Source: Neodiprion pinetum
Lineage: Eukaryota; Arthropoda; Insecta; Hymenoptera; Diprionidae
NCBI RefSeq assembly: GCF_021155775.2
Contig: NC_060235.2
Span: 23,197,598-23,261,597, forward strand
DNA: 64,000 bases
Direction: 5' to 3'
Positions 24,118-36,990 of this stretch are shown piece after piece. The notes beneath the pieces were generated by a model that made no database searches, was not told the origin of the DNA, and worked only from the letters and a program-made list of their open reading frames with translations. The stretch's first letter is position 1, and each line of letters opens with the position of its first letter. Made by a program: the position numbers and the translations under genes.

Positions 24118-27100
24118 CGTCGCAACCACCCTTGCAGGGTCTGCTGGAGAGGGTGGACAGGCCCAGGAGTGGGGAAACTTTCGAGTGACCGTCGAATTGG
24201 GGTCTCAGGTGGAGGTGGTGGGAGGCTGACCCTCGGCACGCGTACGCGTAGCCTCGTTACATCGGCTTTCGCCAAAATTCGAAATAAGGTGGTTTGTATC
24301 TAACGTCCTGGTAAATGTTGAAGGTCACATTTCACACATAGAATCAAGTTCACCAACATTTTTGAAACTTTTTATGTACAAACAAGAAAAGCTGCACCAA
24401 GTGTGTTTTTTTTTTTTTTTTCGAGCTCCCAGATGGTTTTGCTCTGCATAAAACAATTAACCTAGATCAAGTCTAACTCCTCGTATCACGATTAACAGGT
24501 GCCGCAATGCGTTCGAATATTTTCCATTTGAGTAATACGTGAACAATCTACTTTCTCCGATCAGATACTTATGACATATTATCCACGAAATGAATTACGT
24601 TAAAAACAGATTTACGAGTTCAACAGAGTTTAACATAGTTAACTTGACGTACAAGTAAACGATGAGCATCGTTAATTGAGGTACAAGACCTGTTTACTTG
24701 TAAACATTCCGCTCCCCCTTTTTCCGCCAAGTTATCACCATGACCCCGAAACTGAAAAGTTGAGTTTTCACTAGATCTCGTCGTTTTAAGGTTTAGAAAA
24801 ACACCTCCGCTGAACGGACGCTCGCTCAGAGGTCTAGGTACGAGCTGTGTGTGCGTGTGATCAATTTTGTGTCCACCGATGTTGCAAAATCGATGGATGA
24901 ATTCTTACGATGTTAATCTCAACCGACGGGGCTTTTTTCAACTTGGAACTGATGAAAATTCGGAACCGATCGAATTAGTAGCTTTCGAGTTATTTAAACG
25001 TCAATAGAAAAAAAAACAGATTCTACCGGAAACGCATTCAAGCGGAAAGTTCTTACAGGCTGTCTCATCAATGTCAACCGGATTTACCATTTGTTTTCTT
25101 TGCAATACGCTATAATTTTTTCATATTTTGGTGAACTCAGGCTCGCCAAGGAAATATTAAAACGTATGTTCGATATATTGCATCGATATGTGAATTTTGT
25201 ATTCATCCCGTTCTACAACCAGCGGAGGAATTCGCAAATGAGACGATATTTACTTGCAGTATGATTTTACCGTGATTCATCAAGGCGTATCAAAATTGTA
25301 TTACTTTTAGCAAAAGTGATTATCGTGATGAATAATCTCAAAGTGGAAGATCGTCTATCGATTAAACTTGATCATAATATTTGAATTGCGGTCATTGTTG
25401 GATCTCGATAATACCAGTTCATGACGGATGAACAGAACCTAATTAAATTGCGATATTATGTTTGAATATTGAACAGACCTACATACCTATTATCGGAATA
25501 CTTTTCGATGAAGCTTGATCGATCGAAACCTCAAGTACATACCAGAGTTAGCTGCGTTCAGTACCAACGCTGTGGGGACAATTTCTGCTGTGCGTAGGCA
25601 TGAAAATAGGCTAAACTAAACATTGGATTATCTTTATTTTCACAAATAATGGCGCAAAGGACTCGAACTTGGAATGTCTAAGAATGGGGATGTTTTTAGA
25701 ACTCAAGCTCCAGCGGATTCGTCCTGTGCAACTCTTGCTGACATAAGCGAATTAGATTTAAAACGGTACACGCAAATGTAACGGCAGGACTCCGGGTAAT
25801 CCTAAGGAGACGTCCCACGGTGTAAAGCCATGCAGGATTTTTGAAAATCCAGTTAGTTATACGAAGGTTAATTCTGCCTGTGAAACGAGAAAGTTTCAGG
25901 CATGAAAGTCTACCAAGTATACGGGTTAAGTTGAAAATTTTGTTAATATCTTACTGAGGGTTAAGTTTAGTTGTAGGTGATCGGAAATTCAGTAAGTACA
26001 AACTCCTGCAACAGCAGCGGCCACAAGAAACCCAGTGCCGAAGCTCTTACGGCGCAAACCCTTTGGCTACTTCTGTAATATTTCAATACTTTGTCTCCCA
26101 GATTTATGGTTACAGTATTTCAGGTATTATGGAGTTCTTCGGCGCACGACTAACCGAATTTGCGTAAAGCGTCATAAATTTAGTCGAAGGGGTTAAACTC
26201 TCTGGAGTAAGAGAAATTTTCGAAATCTCTTTGTGAAATTAGGAATCCCGCTATGCTGTCACCGGATATTAATGGTTTCGACATATTCTCTGTAACCCAT
26301 ATGCGAGGTTCGAATCCTCACACACACACACACACACACAGACACACTCACACATATATATCGACAACTCGTACGTCTACATGCTACTGCAGCGTCCACA
26401 AATTTTGACGTTCGTCGAACCCTCCAACGGCATCAATCCTTATTTATTGCTCTGTTATGATCGGAATCGATCGGTTCTTAGGTTAAAGAATAGTCGTAAT
26501 GCTGCAGTTTTGTTTCCACAAAGAAGGAGAGTGAGGATGACGAACGATATGCGCAACCAACTACCTAATTACGTGGGATTTCCATTGCTCGTTAGTAACA
26601 ATAATTGGCCACGCTTAGCGTAACTCATCATACCATATAAAGTTATGTCACGCCAAGTACAGAGTTTGTTTTTACGTATGTATATTTAAATGTAATCGAC
26701 TTCATAAATAGCTCCTCATAGTGAAATAAACTTTGCGGATACAGAAAAAGATCGATTAATCATGCAAGACGATATTGATGGTGTTTCGGTAAAGTGTTAT
26801 TCTTACGATTCAAGATTCTGGCATTTTTTGTTACAAATTTTACTGAACGTTCGCTAAAGTACACAGCAGTGCTTAGAGAATTGTGTAAAATGGCTTGTTC
26901 GAGAGTCGATGAGTGATAATTTCGTGTGGTTAAATTTAAATTTTAGCTCACTGATTATACGCAGTTTTGAGTTTAGTTTGTATTCTTATTCCGAACCTAC
27001 CAGGACTGCCACCCTACACATTTCTATATTCCTGCTGTTTTTTCGAAGAAAAAAAAAACACAAGGGTACTTATTATAATCACCCCGGAAATGAAAAGTTG

Positions 27101-27676
27101 CGCTTTCCCTAGATTTCGACGTTTCAAAAGTTTTAAGCCCAGACCCACAATGGGCCGGCGATTGTCAAAAATAGATTCCCTGTCCTCAGTCTCCTTTTTG
27201 TGCGGATCTTCGTTTCCTCGAAAATGTTACACTCATACCGAAATTTGCAGTCTACTTCAACGTAGAAACCAGCAGTGTGCGGCGAATGAGTTCTCACTGC
27301 AGAAATTTTTATATCCAACACAAGATTTTTGAAGATCCTTTCAGTTTTTTAAATTACGGCATAACACGGGTTGGTTTTTAAAAATCATGAGTAATACAAA
27401 TTTACACTTTAAAAAAATTTGTTAAAACTTGTGGGTACTATTTTGGAGCTGGGAGAATCGCATAAAATATTTTCCAACAAAATCAGAAATAGTGAGAGCC
27501 CAACGTTGGTACAGTTGGCGTGGAATGCCCGAAGGCATTTTTTGCCTCGAAGGAGAATTATGTGAAAAGAACGATGTTGTAATAGAAAAAGAAAATCTCA
27601 TTACTACCTAACGAACAAACGATTTATTTAAATTGACCCAATGGCATCATTTTGATTTTTTTTGTCTCTTTTTCAG
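24118..27676. other. giant upstream non-coding region
   Basis: No coding gene is seen. It contains a poly-T run at about 24405-24421, a (CA)n microsatellite at 26318-26355, and two diverged copies of a ~65-bp motif sharing TGAAAAGTTG (about 24730-24795 and 27073-27140). A TAATCC (Bicoid/Otd-class) word lies at about 25797. Its position upstream of giant makes it a likely cis-regulatory region, which is inference. Confidence 0.4.
26318..26355. repeat. (CA)n microsatellite
   Basis: CA dinucleotide run interrupted once by GACACACTCA, passing into a short TA tract. Confidence 0.95.
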
Positions 27677-27731
27677 ACAGAATGACTGGACTATCAATTG
27701 AAAACGGTACTGTGAAAACATTTATACACAG
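27677..27731 (+). other. Candidate short first coding exon
   Basis: A strong pyrimidine-rich acceptor (TTTTTTTTGTCTCTTTTTCAG) precedes a 55-bp segment ending at a GTATGC donor. It contains an ATG followed by MTGLSIENGTVKTFIHR (phase 2 at the donor). Both splice signals are good, but no convincing downstream partner was found: the nearest strong acceptor (about 28639) leads to a quick stop, and a distant one at 36694 gives an open frame of doubtful quality. It could be an exon of a gene with long introns, a non-coding RNA exon, or chance. Confidence 0.25.
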
Positions 27732-27899
27732 GTATGCCGTACGCAAATCTATAATCGCCCAATTATAAGTGACACGTATAAGCACGCACGGCAGAGTTGT
27801 TGAAAAAAAATTTCCCCGAATTATCTCTAATTCACGGACGAACTCCGCATCGATAATATGTTATTCAATTATAACATTATTCTAAAATTGTAACGCAGT

Positions 27900-28291
27900 C
27901 AGGGCGGTGACAATTTTGTTTGAATAAAATTCCCTGACTTTTCCCGTAAAAAAAATCAGAATTCCCATACATTTTCCCACGAAACTTAGATAATCTTTGG
28001 TAGCTTTTATGACCAAAAGCTGCAGAAGTTGTACACCACGAATAGATAAATCTGAACCTACGAACACATAGTATTGCTTTCGTCCACGCAAATAATTAGA
28101 AATTGAACAATACCATTTCCAAAAGTTAGCTTAGCTCAATTAACGAAGCGTAGCTGAACTCTGAAAACGATTTATAAAAAAAAACACATTTTTCCCTATG
28201 GTCCATCGTAATTCCCTGACTTTTCCCGACAGACCAAATTCCCTGTCTATTCCCGGTATTCCCGGTTTTTTCGTTCTGTCGCCACCCCGGC
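27900..28291. mobile_element. hAT-like MITE
   Basis: The left end CAGGGCGGTGACA and the right end (reverse complement GCCGGGGTGGCGACAG) are diverged terminal inverted repeats of the CAGGGGTGGCGAC type seen in hAT elements. The flanks AACGCAGT (27892-27899) and AATGCATG (28292-28299) look like a decayed 8-bp target-site duplication. The 18-mer ATTCCCTGACTTTTCCCG occurs twice inside, at 27929-27946 and 28211-28228. No transposase frame is present. Superfamily assignment rests on termini and duplication length only. Confidence 0.6.
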
Positions 28292-31200
28292 AATGCATGT
28301 GCAAACATATGAGTATTATATATATATATAAAATACGCAGGTAGTTACGGGAAGTGCTGAAAGGAGGGAATAGTAAGGTATAAAGATATTCTTTTTATCA
28401 CGTCGCTTGCCACGATCACGCCAAATTTAGTTCTCCGACCGGACTCGTGTAAAAGCTGGCTGGCTCACAGAGGTATAGAAAAACTCGGGCGTCCCCATTG
28501 AGGTCCTCATCTTTTTCCCATGTATACAGATTTCTGCTCTTTTGGCCACATAACCCACATTTCTACCCTGCGCTAGTGCGGCTGACCATAACCCGTTACA
28601 CGCACTTCTACCCCTCTTCTCAGGACGAATACGAGATGAATGCACCATCAATGCGGCCGTCATTTGCATCTGCTCCAAAGCCAAGATCAGCCCTCACCTC
28701 GTCATGGCCCGATTCCAGCTAACGGTGTCCTCGCTTCGTCAGGATACATAGTAAGTTGAACAATTTTATGCTATACCTACGCACAGAAGCGTCAATTCAG
28801 TTTCGTTTCCGCTTTCGATTTTCAACCCTCGTCTCCAATTTATACCAAATGCATAAAAATGAGTTGCGGTAAAGATGGCAAAGGTGTAACGGGAATCCGA
28901 CATGGATTTTGAGAAGCAGTTTTTGTTTTTTTTTCTTTGCCAACCTACCCAAGCAATTCAAGGAAAAATGGTCGTAGGTATTAATACTGACAAAATTGGC
29001 GAACGTTTACTTCGTCATTCATGTTAAAAAAAAGGATAACTTTTTGCTATACGGGGGTGGGAATTGATTTGCGAATGGAAATGACAAGGAAAAATGCTTT
29101 CGTGCCAGCTGTTTTATTTAAGTAACTCTAACGAAGTATTTTCAAGGGCGTTATGACTGTTTAGAAAACTGTTGAAAGGCAAGTATACGTTACTCACATC
29201 GACGCGGAGAATCGTTTCTGTAATCTGGATATTATTATCTAAAATTAAAAATTACATTATGTTCAGAGTCGTTACCACACTGCATCATATTACTATGCAT
29301 AAAGAACTCATATGATTTTTTCGAATTTTAGAAACTTGGTAAAATACCAAAACAGACAAGTACAATCGAAGTTGCAAAAATATTAGATATTTTATGAATT
29401 ATTTTCACGTTCTCGTGATCTCCGTATTACAGTTTTTGAAAATGTTGCTAGTCAATTGATGTTTCGATAAAAATTTCCAAAAAGTTTCAGCAATATTGGA
29501 TTTCGATTTCGAAGTGTCTCTCGATACAACTGTTGTTACAATTTTGTTGCCAATGCGACAGGAAGTGATTCATCCGCTTAGTAAGACCTCATTATTTCGT
29601 AAAACTGACCGTATAATCCCCGTGCACAGTTTATATGCAAACGGCTTTGGTGATTATATGAGACCTAGTTCGATGTTTGTTTATTAACAGCTGTGCAGGT
29701 ATAATACGGTGCGACATGCTTGTAATATTCGCAGAATTACCGTTCAGAATATTAGCTTTGTCGGCCGAAGTGAGTGTCGAATGGCTGGCGTCAATTATAC
29801 CACGGTGTTTCCTGGGGTTCCTTTCTTCCTCATCCTTGCCCCCCGCCAGCCTTCGGAAAATTGACAACTTTCCATAATTTCAATGGTACAAATAAAAGTG
29901 TTTGCAAATGGTGGCTTTATGACTTACCGCCGGATAATCCCCAACCCAGTGTATCCCAAATTGTTCTCAAGGCGCTGCACCGCCGCTTTGAATACCGCTA
30001 AAATTACCCGAAGTAGAACAATCATAGCCGTCTACCTGCAGGCGATGAATTCTCTTGTTGATCTTGACGTGACAATCGCCACGTTCTTGGATTAGAGATT
30101 GCGTCATTGTTATGTCGATGATCGGAACGATTTTTTGGGAATATTTTTCAACAGGTATATCGGCTGGATGTGTAGTTATTAATTAGGGTGTCAGTCGTTA
30201 CAAGCGTACGATTGTATTTAACTTTGGTCACTTATTGTTATCTAATGCTCACACGATGTGGTAACCACTTATAAACTAATAGATTGAAGATAAGGTGAAT
30301 CTTGCGTTTTTGGCCCCGAGCCTCAAACTATCCGTGGCAGAATACACGTAGGCACAGAATATTTTATACGTGATATTTATGCTCATATTGTTTTGAGATA
30401 TTCCTTGCGCTGTGTCTATAATTATATTTCCTGTTAACGAACCAAAATCGTGGGATTAACTGTTAAAAAAATGCAACTGACGCTGGTCTATTTATGCAGG
30501 TACCAAATGGATTTTCTACTCGTCGCGTAAAATCGATTTTCCTGATAATGCTCGTAATTACTTGAAACATCATTGATGAGGTAGGTATTACTTTTTTCAA
30601 ATTAAACTTAACTACTATCAGTCGTATGACTTCAGGTTTCCTAAGGATCTGGTTTGTTCATGCGATTGCCATTCACACTTGATTCTACGCATATGATCAG
30701 AGCTGATGTAATAAAGTAGACACGGGTATTTATTCATTTGTACTAGTATAATGATTATTACCGAATGAAAGGTAATTTAATAACGAGTCCAAAGAAAGCC
30801 GGCGTCGATTGTTCTTTTTTTTCTCTGGAAAATTTTAGAAAAATAAGGCATGCGTATTTGTATTTCACATAATGACTTCGACAAAATCGACAAACAACAT
30901 ACGCAGTATTGTTGCCTCTTCGTTGCAAACGATCCTTTATTTACCAAAAAAGTATGTTGGGCGTTTTTTCACCAAGCACGAAATTGAGGTTAGGATCGCG
31001 TAATATCAGATTTGTTTACCAACGCGCATGCGCGCAGTGCGGAAAAGACCACTTGTAACACGCTAGCAGTTAAATAGCTATTTTCGTACCAAGGGCATAA
31101 TTAAGATGTTACATCCTAGTGCGATCCGCCGCACGAGGGACGGCTAAGCCGGCACGAAGGTGTCAAGAATTACGCCCGTGGTGCGAACAATGTTTTTCGT

Positions 31201-31927
31201 CCCGCGTAGGCATCGTAATATATTATGTAACAAGGGAATAAAGTCGATTTTTATTCCTGTGCTTCATACGGGAGTTTACTTCCGATTCAACTCTGACCGC
31301 AATGTATAGTTGAAAATTGGAAATTTTAAATTGGGCTCATATTTCCCCCAAATGCGCATTAGGAAAAAATATGCTACTTTCCTCCCGCTTTTGAGATCAA
31401 AAAAGTTAACTTCACGGTTGAGTCGGGGATGAACGGGAATTACCGGTTCGCTTCAGGGGGTGTAAAATCCCGCTTTACGCTTACTTTGACGAAAAGTGTC
31501 TTTTCTGTACTCCGCGCATCGGCATCAGCGGATTCACTCTACCGTGAGAGAAACGGGTACTTTGTGCACGGAAAACACGTATGAAAAACCGCATAAAACA
31601 TGCTTGCGTTGTATGAAAAAATTTTTGGCAAAGTTTTTCATATTTTTCCATCATCAACGACCTAAAGTGGGTTTCAGAAAGCTGAATCTTCACTCGCACT
31701 ACCAACGTGGTGTGATTTGTCAGAGAATTAAATTTTTCAGCGTGTCATTAAAATTATACATGACTATTACATGTATTATAGTTTCTCAGAAACATCAAAT
31801 TTGACTCATTATTTATTGAGTAACCGAAAGAAAACAGAGTAATACGAGTGACCAAAAATCTCCGGCTCACTTTGGTAAATGCAACTATCCGTCAAGGTTA
31901 TCGTTTTGAATAATGGTTAGAGGGTAT

Positions 31928-32554
31928 TTAATACGTGACAAAGCTCACGTGAAACATACTCGACCATTGAAGCAGATAAGCCGTATAGGTTCTGAACCTA
32001 TTCGTATAATAATTATGCCTGAGGCATAATGGGTCTAACATATGGGCGCGACTCATTGTCAGAAGCATCGCAAGGAGAAGTGAGCCAACATCTTGTCGTG
32101 TCGGACAAATTATGTGAATATCGAGGCTCGTCGAACTTTTGCACAAATTGATGGGCTGTAAGATGCGGTAGAGAGCAGAGTTTGTTACAAGTAAACGAAA
32201 CCAGCTTAAAGAAGTATATCGCTCGTCGTTAGACAACGTCTCGTAATATTTTGGATTCCGATATGGTTCGGAACGACCGCTTAAGCGTCTATTTTTACGA
32301 TATTCCTGCATAACGTGAAGCCGGAGGCCCGGTGTAAGTGGAAGGAATATCCTTGGGCGGTCGGAAAGCAACAACGGATGACAGAAAGATGGAGCTATTT
32401 CGTTTTCAAACGTCCATATGGACAGAGAGACGCCTTTTTTGAGTGTAGAGGATGCCCGTAGCGTAGAAAAAAGTCCGGACATATTTAGAGCTTTGCGGAT
32501 ATACACATTAGGACGCCTTAGTGGGCAGTCCAGGGTAATTATTTTCAAATACAT
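31928..32554 (-). CDS. Unrecognised 208-codon open frame
   Basis: From the ATG at 32554 the frame is open for 208 aa (216 codons from the first near-cognate start) to TAA at 31928. It is the longest open frame in the window without a known counterpart. With the local base composition a run of this length is improbable but not impossible by chance. The product is rich in Leu, Ser and Arg, starts MYLKIITLDCPLRRPNVY, and has no signal peptide, obvious membrane segment or known motif. No TATA, splice signals or neighbours support it. It may be a taxon-restricted gene, an old coding remnant or chance. Confidence 0.25.
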   Translation of the reverse strand: MYLKIITLDCPLRRPNVYIRKALNMSGLFSTLRASSTLKKGVSLSIWTFENEIAPSFCHPLLLSDRPRIFLPLTPGLRLHVMQEYRKNRRLSGRSEPYRNPKYYETLSNDERYTSLSWFRLLVTNSALYRILQPINLCKSSTSLDIHIICPTRQDVGSLLLAMLLTMSRAHMLDPLCLRHNYYTNRFRTYTAYLLQWSSMFHVSFVTY

Positions 32555-33278
32555 CTTCCGCGGACCACCGAGCAAGTTTTGACAACAGACTTTTCAAATT
32601 TGCATACTTCCGGTCGTACGCACGCCCTTTATACCCTCACATTTTTCTAGTTCGCACGGGGAGAGAAATCCTTTTGCCATTCGGACGTTTCTAGTTTTCT
32701 CCAAATCGTCAACCCGCTTCTCACCCGATGTATTATTCACAATGCTATTTCGATACATTGGCACATTGTACCGTTACGGGATTCACATTTTTGCAAACTC
32801 TAAAACACCCTCTGCAAACTTTCAATCGGCGTGTAGGATCCGATATTCAGGACAACGTACGTTGAAAAGTTGAAAAGTAAGGAAGATTATAATATCAATT
32901 AAATACTATGTTCTGTTTTTTCAAATAAAGTTTTTCCTTATTTTTCATTAACAAGAAAAACCGAAATTTAAAAGACGTTCGAGCTGCAGTAATGTTCAAA
33001 GAATTAACATATTTTTGAGTGGTGGAAATGGATATGATGTAAGTAATTTGACACGAATTGGGAATTAGGTTTTTCGATTGTACGCATATATAATTTTACG
33101 GATTGATAAAATTTCGTCAAGTTCAGATTCATGCAGTTTTATTTTTCGCATCTTGTTCTACAACGATTAAGTATCGAAATTCTGTTCGATAATAATGTTC
33201 AAGGTATTATCTTTTCCGCAATCATTGTTGACTGCGAGAAAAAACGAAATGCAACAAGTATCCCTTGTGTATTTTCTT

Positions 33279-33647
33279 TTACGGGAAAAAGTACCGCTGT
33301 TTGTTCAACGAATATGTTGTACAAATTAGAAAAGAAATCGTCAAATTCAGTGTATAAAGTTGTACCGCTGCATGAACTATACTGAAACGTTGGGCCGATG
33401 GCGAACCTTTATACAAAGAAATAACAACCGATGGTCGCCCATCAGTCCATAAATTGGTTCCAAGTCTTCCGGCCGATTTAAAATTTTCTTCATGTACAGT
33501 TCGCAGGTTAAGAGGTTGAACCAATAAAGCGGAACCGGCGACGCCTTGGGTCTTGCTGAAATATAATTGACAAAGGCAAATAATTATTACCCAAAACCAT
33601 AAGAAAAGACTGGTGCTTACGCAGCTTGAAACCCCAAAGACCGAACG
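33279..33647 (-). other. Open coding-like segment without start codon
   Basis: 122 minus-strand codons are open with no ATG near the front. A hydrophobic stretch (LFLWFWVIIICLCQLYF) is followed by KTQGVAGSALLVQPLNL and a polar half. An acceptor-like TTATATTTCAG lies within it. A second frame over the same DNA is also open for about 60 codons, so chance is a serious alternative. No family is recognised. Confidence 0.15.
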
Positions 33648-36600
33648 TTAATGAACTACGAAGGCCCAATAGTAAAATCGTGAAATGTATGACTAATGAA
33701 ACGGGTATGCATAAGTGCAATAAAACTTGATGCGAAAGGAATGTTTAACAAAATTAAATTGATGCTATTCGGTAAGCTGTAACTTCAAACAGTTTTATTT
33801 CAGTACCTCCATAGGCTACGGCCGGTTCACACTGTTTTATGGATAGGATTAAAGACAATTCAAAGGCAGGAAGGGATTAGTGCGACTTTGAAAATCCTTG
33901 AAATTGTCGACGATCCTTGTGAAATTCATTTCCCCGTCGTCCGTTATAATTTGGGTTGGCACCGCAAAAATTGGAATGGATTTTCTCAGCATGTTTCTAA
34001 CTAATACCCAATTATATAAAAGTTCAGCCGCTGAAGCTACAAGACAGGATTAGCAGCCGGACGTTCTGATGTTGACTTGAGCAAAGTAGTTGGTCCGAAA
34101 ATCAACATTTTTTTAAGTACAACAGTTTTATAGGTTTATTAGGGTATTCCTGAACCGCATTTTACTGTTTCCACGAAGTTTAAAACGGTTCATGGTTAAC
34201 TCTAGCTGCGAGCTTCAGCTTCAACAATTATACTCAGGTGAATATTTGATAAAAGGGGTTATCTCAAGGACAATCAATTTTGTCACAATATTTTCGATGT
34301 AAGCAAGTTTTAGACCTCTATTTTTATAAACAGTATGTATACGCTGAAAACCGGCTTCAAGCCAGCTATATTTCGAGGTTCTATGTGACGTGTCTTTCTT
34401 AGAACAAGAGCGATCGGTGAAGACGAAATAGAAATTTTTATTTTCCCGTAAACGGGAATTAAAATCTGTAAAGATTATCTTGAAGCTGATGTTTCAAGCT
34501 TCAAAATTCTTTTTCGATAATTTTTTTACACAAATCTTTTGCAGAGTTATGCATCTTCCAAATCGTTGTTTTTTCGAGTAAAAATTGATAGCCTCTCAAT
34601 TTTTGTGACTGGTCTATATGCACAGTTCGATTATTATCTGTTGAAAAATAACATTGTCTAACAGGAAAGCATTTTTAAGCTTGATACATGCAATGAAATT
34701 GTTGACGACCGAAATTTCTCTGTTGATTTTACTAGAGTTTTCCCCGAAGTGGATGTCTTTACATACCTTCGAGAGCGTTTGCAAACATGCACTGTATAAC
34801 GTGAAGCGGGATACGCGTTCCTGACAAAATCAAAATCATTTCCTAAAGGCAAAAGAGCAAACGGTACTTTAGTTCGGCACATACACGCATCTTCGTATGT
34901 CAACGAATACATCGCCCGGTATAATACGTGCAAACGGTTCGCTACGAGAGACGGGCTATACAGGGATGAACTTGAAAGACGAAAACCGCTATTCAAATTA
35001 CACAAAAACTCTTCAAGCTCCGAATCTCGGTGTCCAGTTACTAAGCCGCAGGGTAAAGAGTTGAGATTTGCGAGGACATCTTCCAGGACCTCTGTGTGCA
35101 GCCAGGGAGCAGTCCATTTTGGGGGCTGCGAGTTCTACCTACTTGTCATTTCAATTTGCGTTTCGGATTTCGCCTTTTTTCACTTTCTGTCTTATTTTTT
35201 CGGTCGACTTTTTTTTCCCGAGTAGCAGATTTCTTCCGATTTTACTTTCGCGCTGTAGAGTCGCCGTTATGTTCTCCGTTTGTTGAAACACTCCAAGCTT
35301 GATCTTTGTATCACATTACATGTGTGTACTATTATCAGCGAATACCGTCCGCACGTATTATTGGATACTTGTATAAGGATAAACTTGAAAGAACGAAGGC
35401 TCGTTATGCTTTTTCACGAGCCAATATTCAAAATACGATAACGTCACATGAAGACCGATTCCGGATCATGCGTACGTAACATATGCGTAGCAAATATTTA
35501 TCGAGTTGCAGTCATTTTTGTTCCATGCCGTGGATTCCGATTGTGAGTTGAACCGTTGTGTTTGAATGCGCCATGTTTGCCAAACTGCGGTACAACTAAT
35601 TGAGATGTATTAATCTAAGTATACTTCATTTTGAAACCAAACTATTCTACACACGACTAATAAAGTCTGTGACAACCGTCTTTCCACAACTCGAAACGAA
35701 AATCTATTTCGCTCTAATGGTGCATGAGTTATTATTCTTCGAAACGTGATGCACATTGCAAAAATTTTCGTCTGCCAGCGCGGCATCGGGTCGTAACGAC
35801 ATTTGGTATTCGCCAAATCATCTCTCTGAACCTCTAATGGTCACTAAATGGGTACTCATTCATTTTCGATGAAATTCTGTAAAGAAAACATTAAGTATTC
35901 ATGAAAATACTCTTAGTCCATAAGTGGTGTTTACACTGAGAGAAATTTTTAGTTCCGGTTACCGTTCAGTCCTTAATTATTTTCATGTTTTACCACAATC
36001 GAAAAATATAGTTCTAGGTACAAAATGAAAATTGGTTTTGTAGCTGTTACCGGAAAGTCTAGTATCCGTTACTATTCTTTCTCATTACGATCACTGTTAC
36101 TATATTTTCTTGCAACTGTTGCGAAAATTTAACGCTTGCGCAACAATAAATTGACGTTAAAGCCTTATTTAACTAAAAAAATCGAGTAAGCCGAACAAAC
36201 TGATTTTGCGCAGCAATTACCAAAAAAGGATCGGCAATAGCGGAAAATGGTTACGCGTACCTCGTTTTTCGTAATTCCAACAATATTCAAACAGTCTTTT
36301 TAACGATACCTGTTTTACTGAATTTTTCTAGTTACTGTAACAAATGAAATTATTCTCAGTGTATCAATGAATACGATAAAAAAAATTTTCTTTCAAAAAC
36401 GTATCTACTGTTCGATAGAAGGAATTGCGATCAATATCGGCAAATACATCGTTGTATATTTGGTTGATTAATATTTGTATTAATAATTATGTAATGAAAA
36501 CGAACGCCTGCCATATGTTTTCAGATTTCTTTTAATTATATTCGATAAAATGGATGAAAACAAACTACTGAGGTTATTGTTGGAGAGGCCATTCGGTCGC

Positions 36601-36729
36601 TAATAATTTTTGGGTATCGACTATCACAGCAAGGAAAAAGTCGCGAATAATGTTCATCCATTGATACGACGGTGTTTTGGGTTAACCATTTCAGTTTGAG
36701 AACCCGCAAAGTTTCGAAATTCTGGTATA

Positions 36730-36990
36730 TTGGTCAGCATGTCATATGGTCAATGGATGGCGGGTTATGGGTGCGTGGGCGCTCTGGTGCAGATGCTGGA
36801 ACGTCTGCGTCTGCATCGACAACTCCGAAAAGCATCAACCCTTCCTGCTGGACCGTTAATGACGCTGACGCCCCTTGGCCGTCTGCGGCATTGTAAGGGC
36901 CTGGAAGACGCATTATGCATTGTAGTGCATACACGGTCCAGTCTGACGGCAGGGCATCGAATATACACTTTGGTACGGAGGTATAACTGT
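36730..36990. other. GC-rich patch
   Basis: This 260-bp patch is clearly richer in G and C than its surroundings and is open in several frames on both strands. A plus-strand acceptor-like CCATTTCAG ends at 36694. The plus frame behind it reads into a Ser/Ala/Thr-rich peptide and stops at 36896. I cannot tell whether it is an exon, a CpG-type regulatory element or an insertion. Confidence 0.25.

Noticed and set aside
26301..26320. GGTTCGAATCC word resembling a tRNA B box / SINE head
   Set aside because: No matching A box, acceptor stem or anticodon arm upstream. The same kind of word near 37008 and 40212 also lacks a tRNA fold.
28427..28684. 85-codon minus-strand frame and overlapping plus-strand frame with an acceptor-like pyrimidine tract
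   Set aside because: Both strands are open in a less AT-rich patch, so neither frame is favoured, and no donor or partner exon was found.
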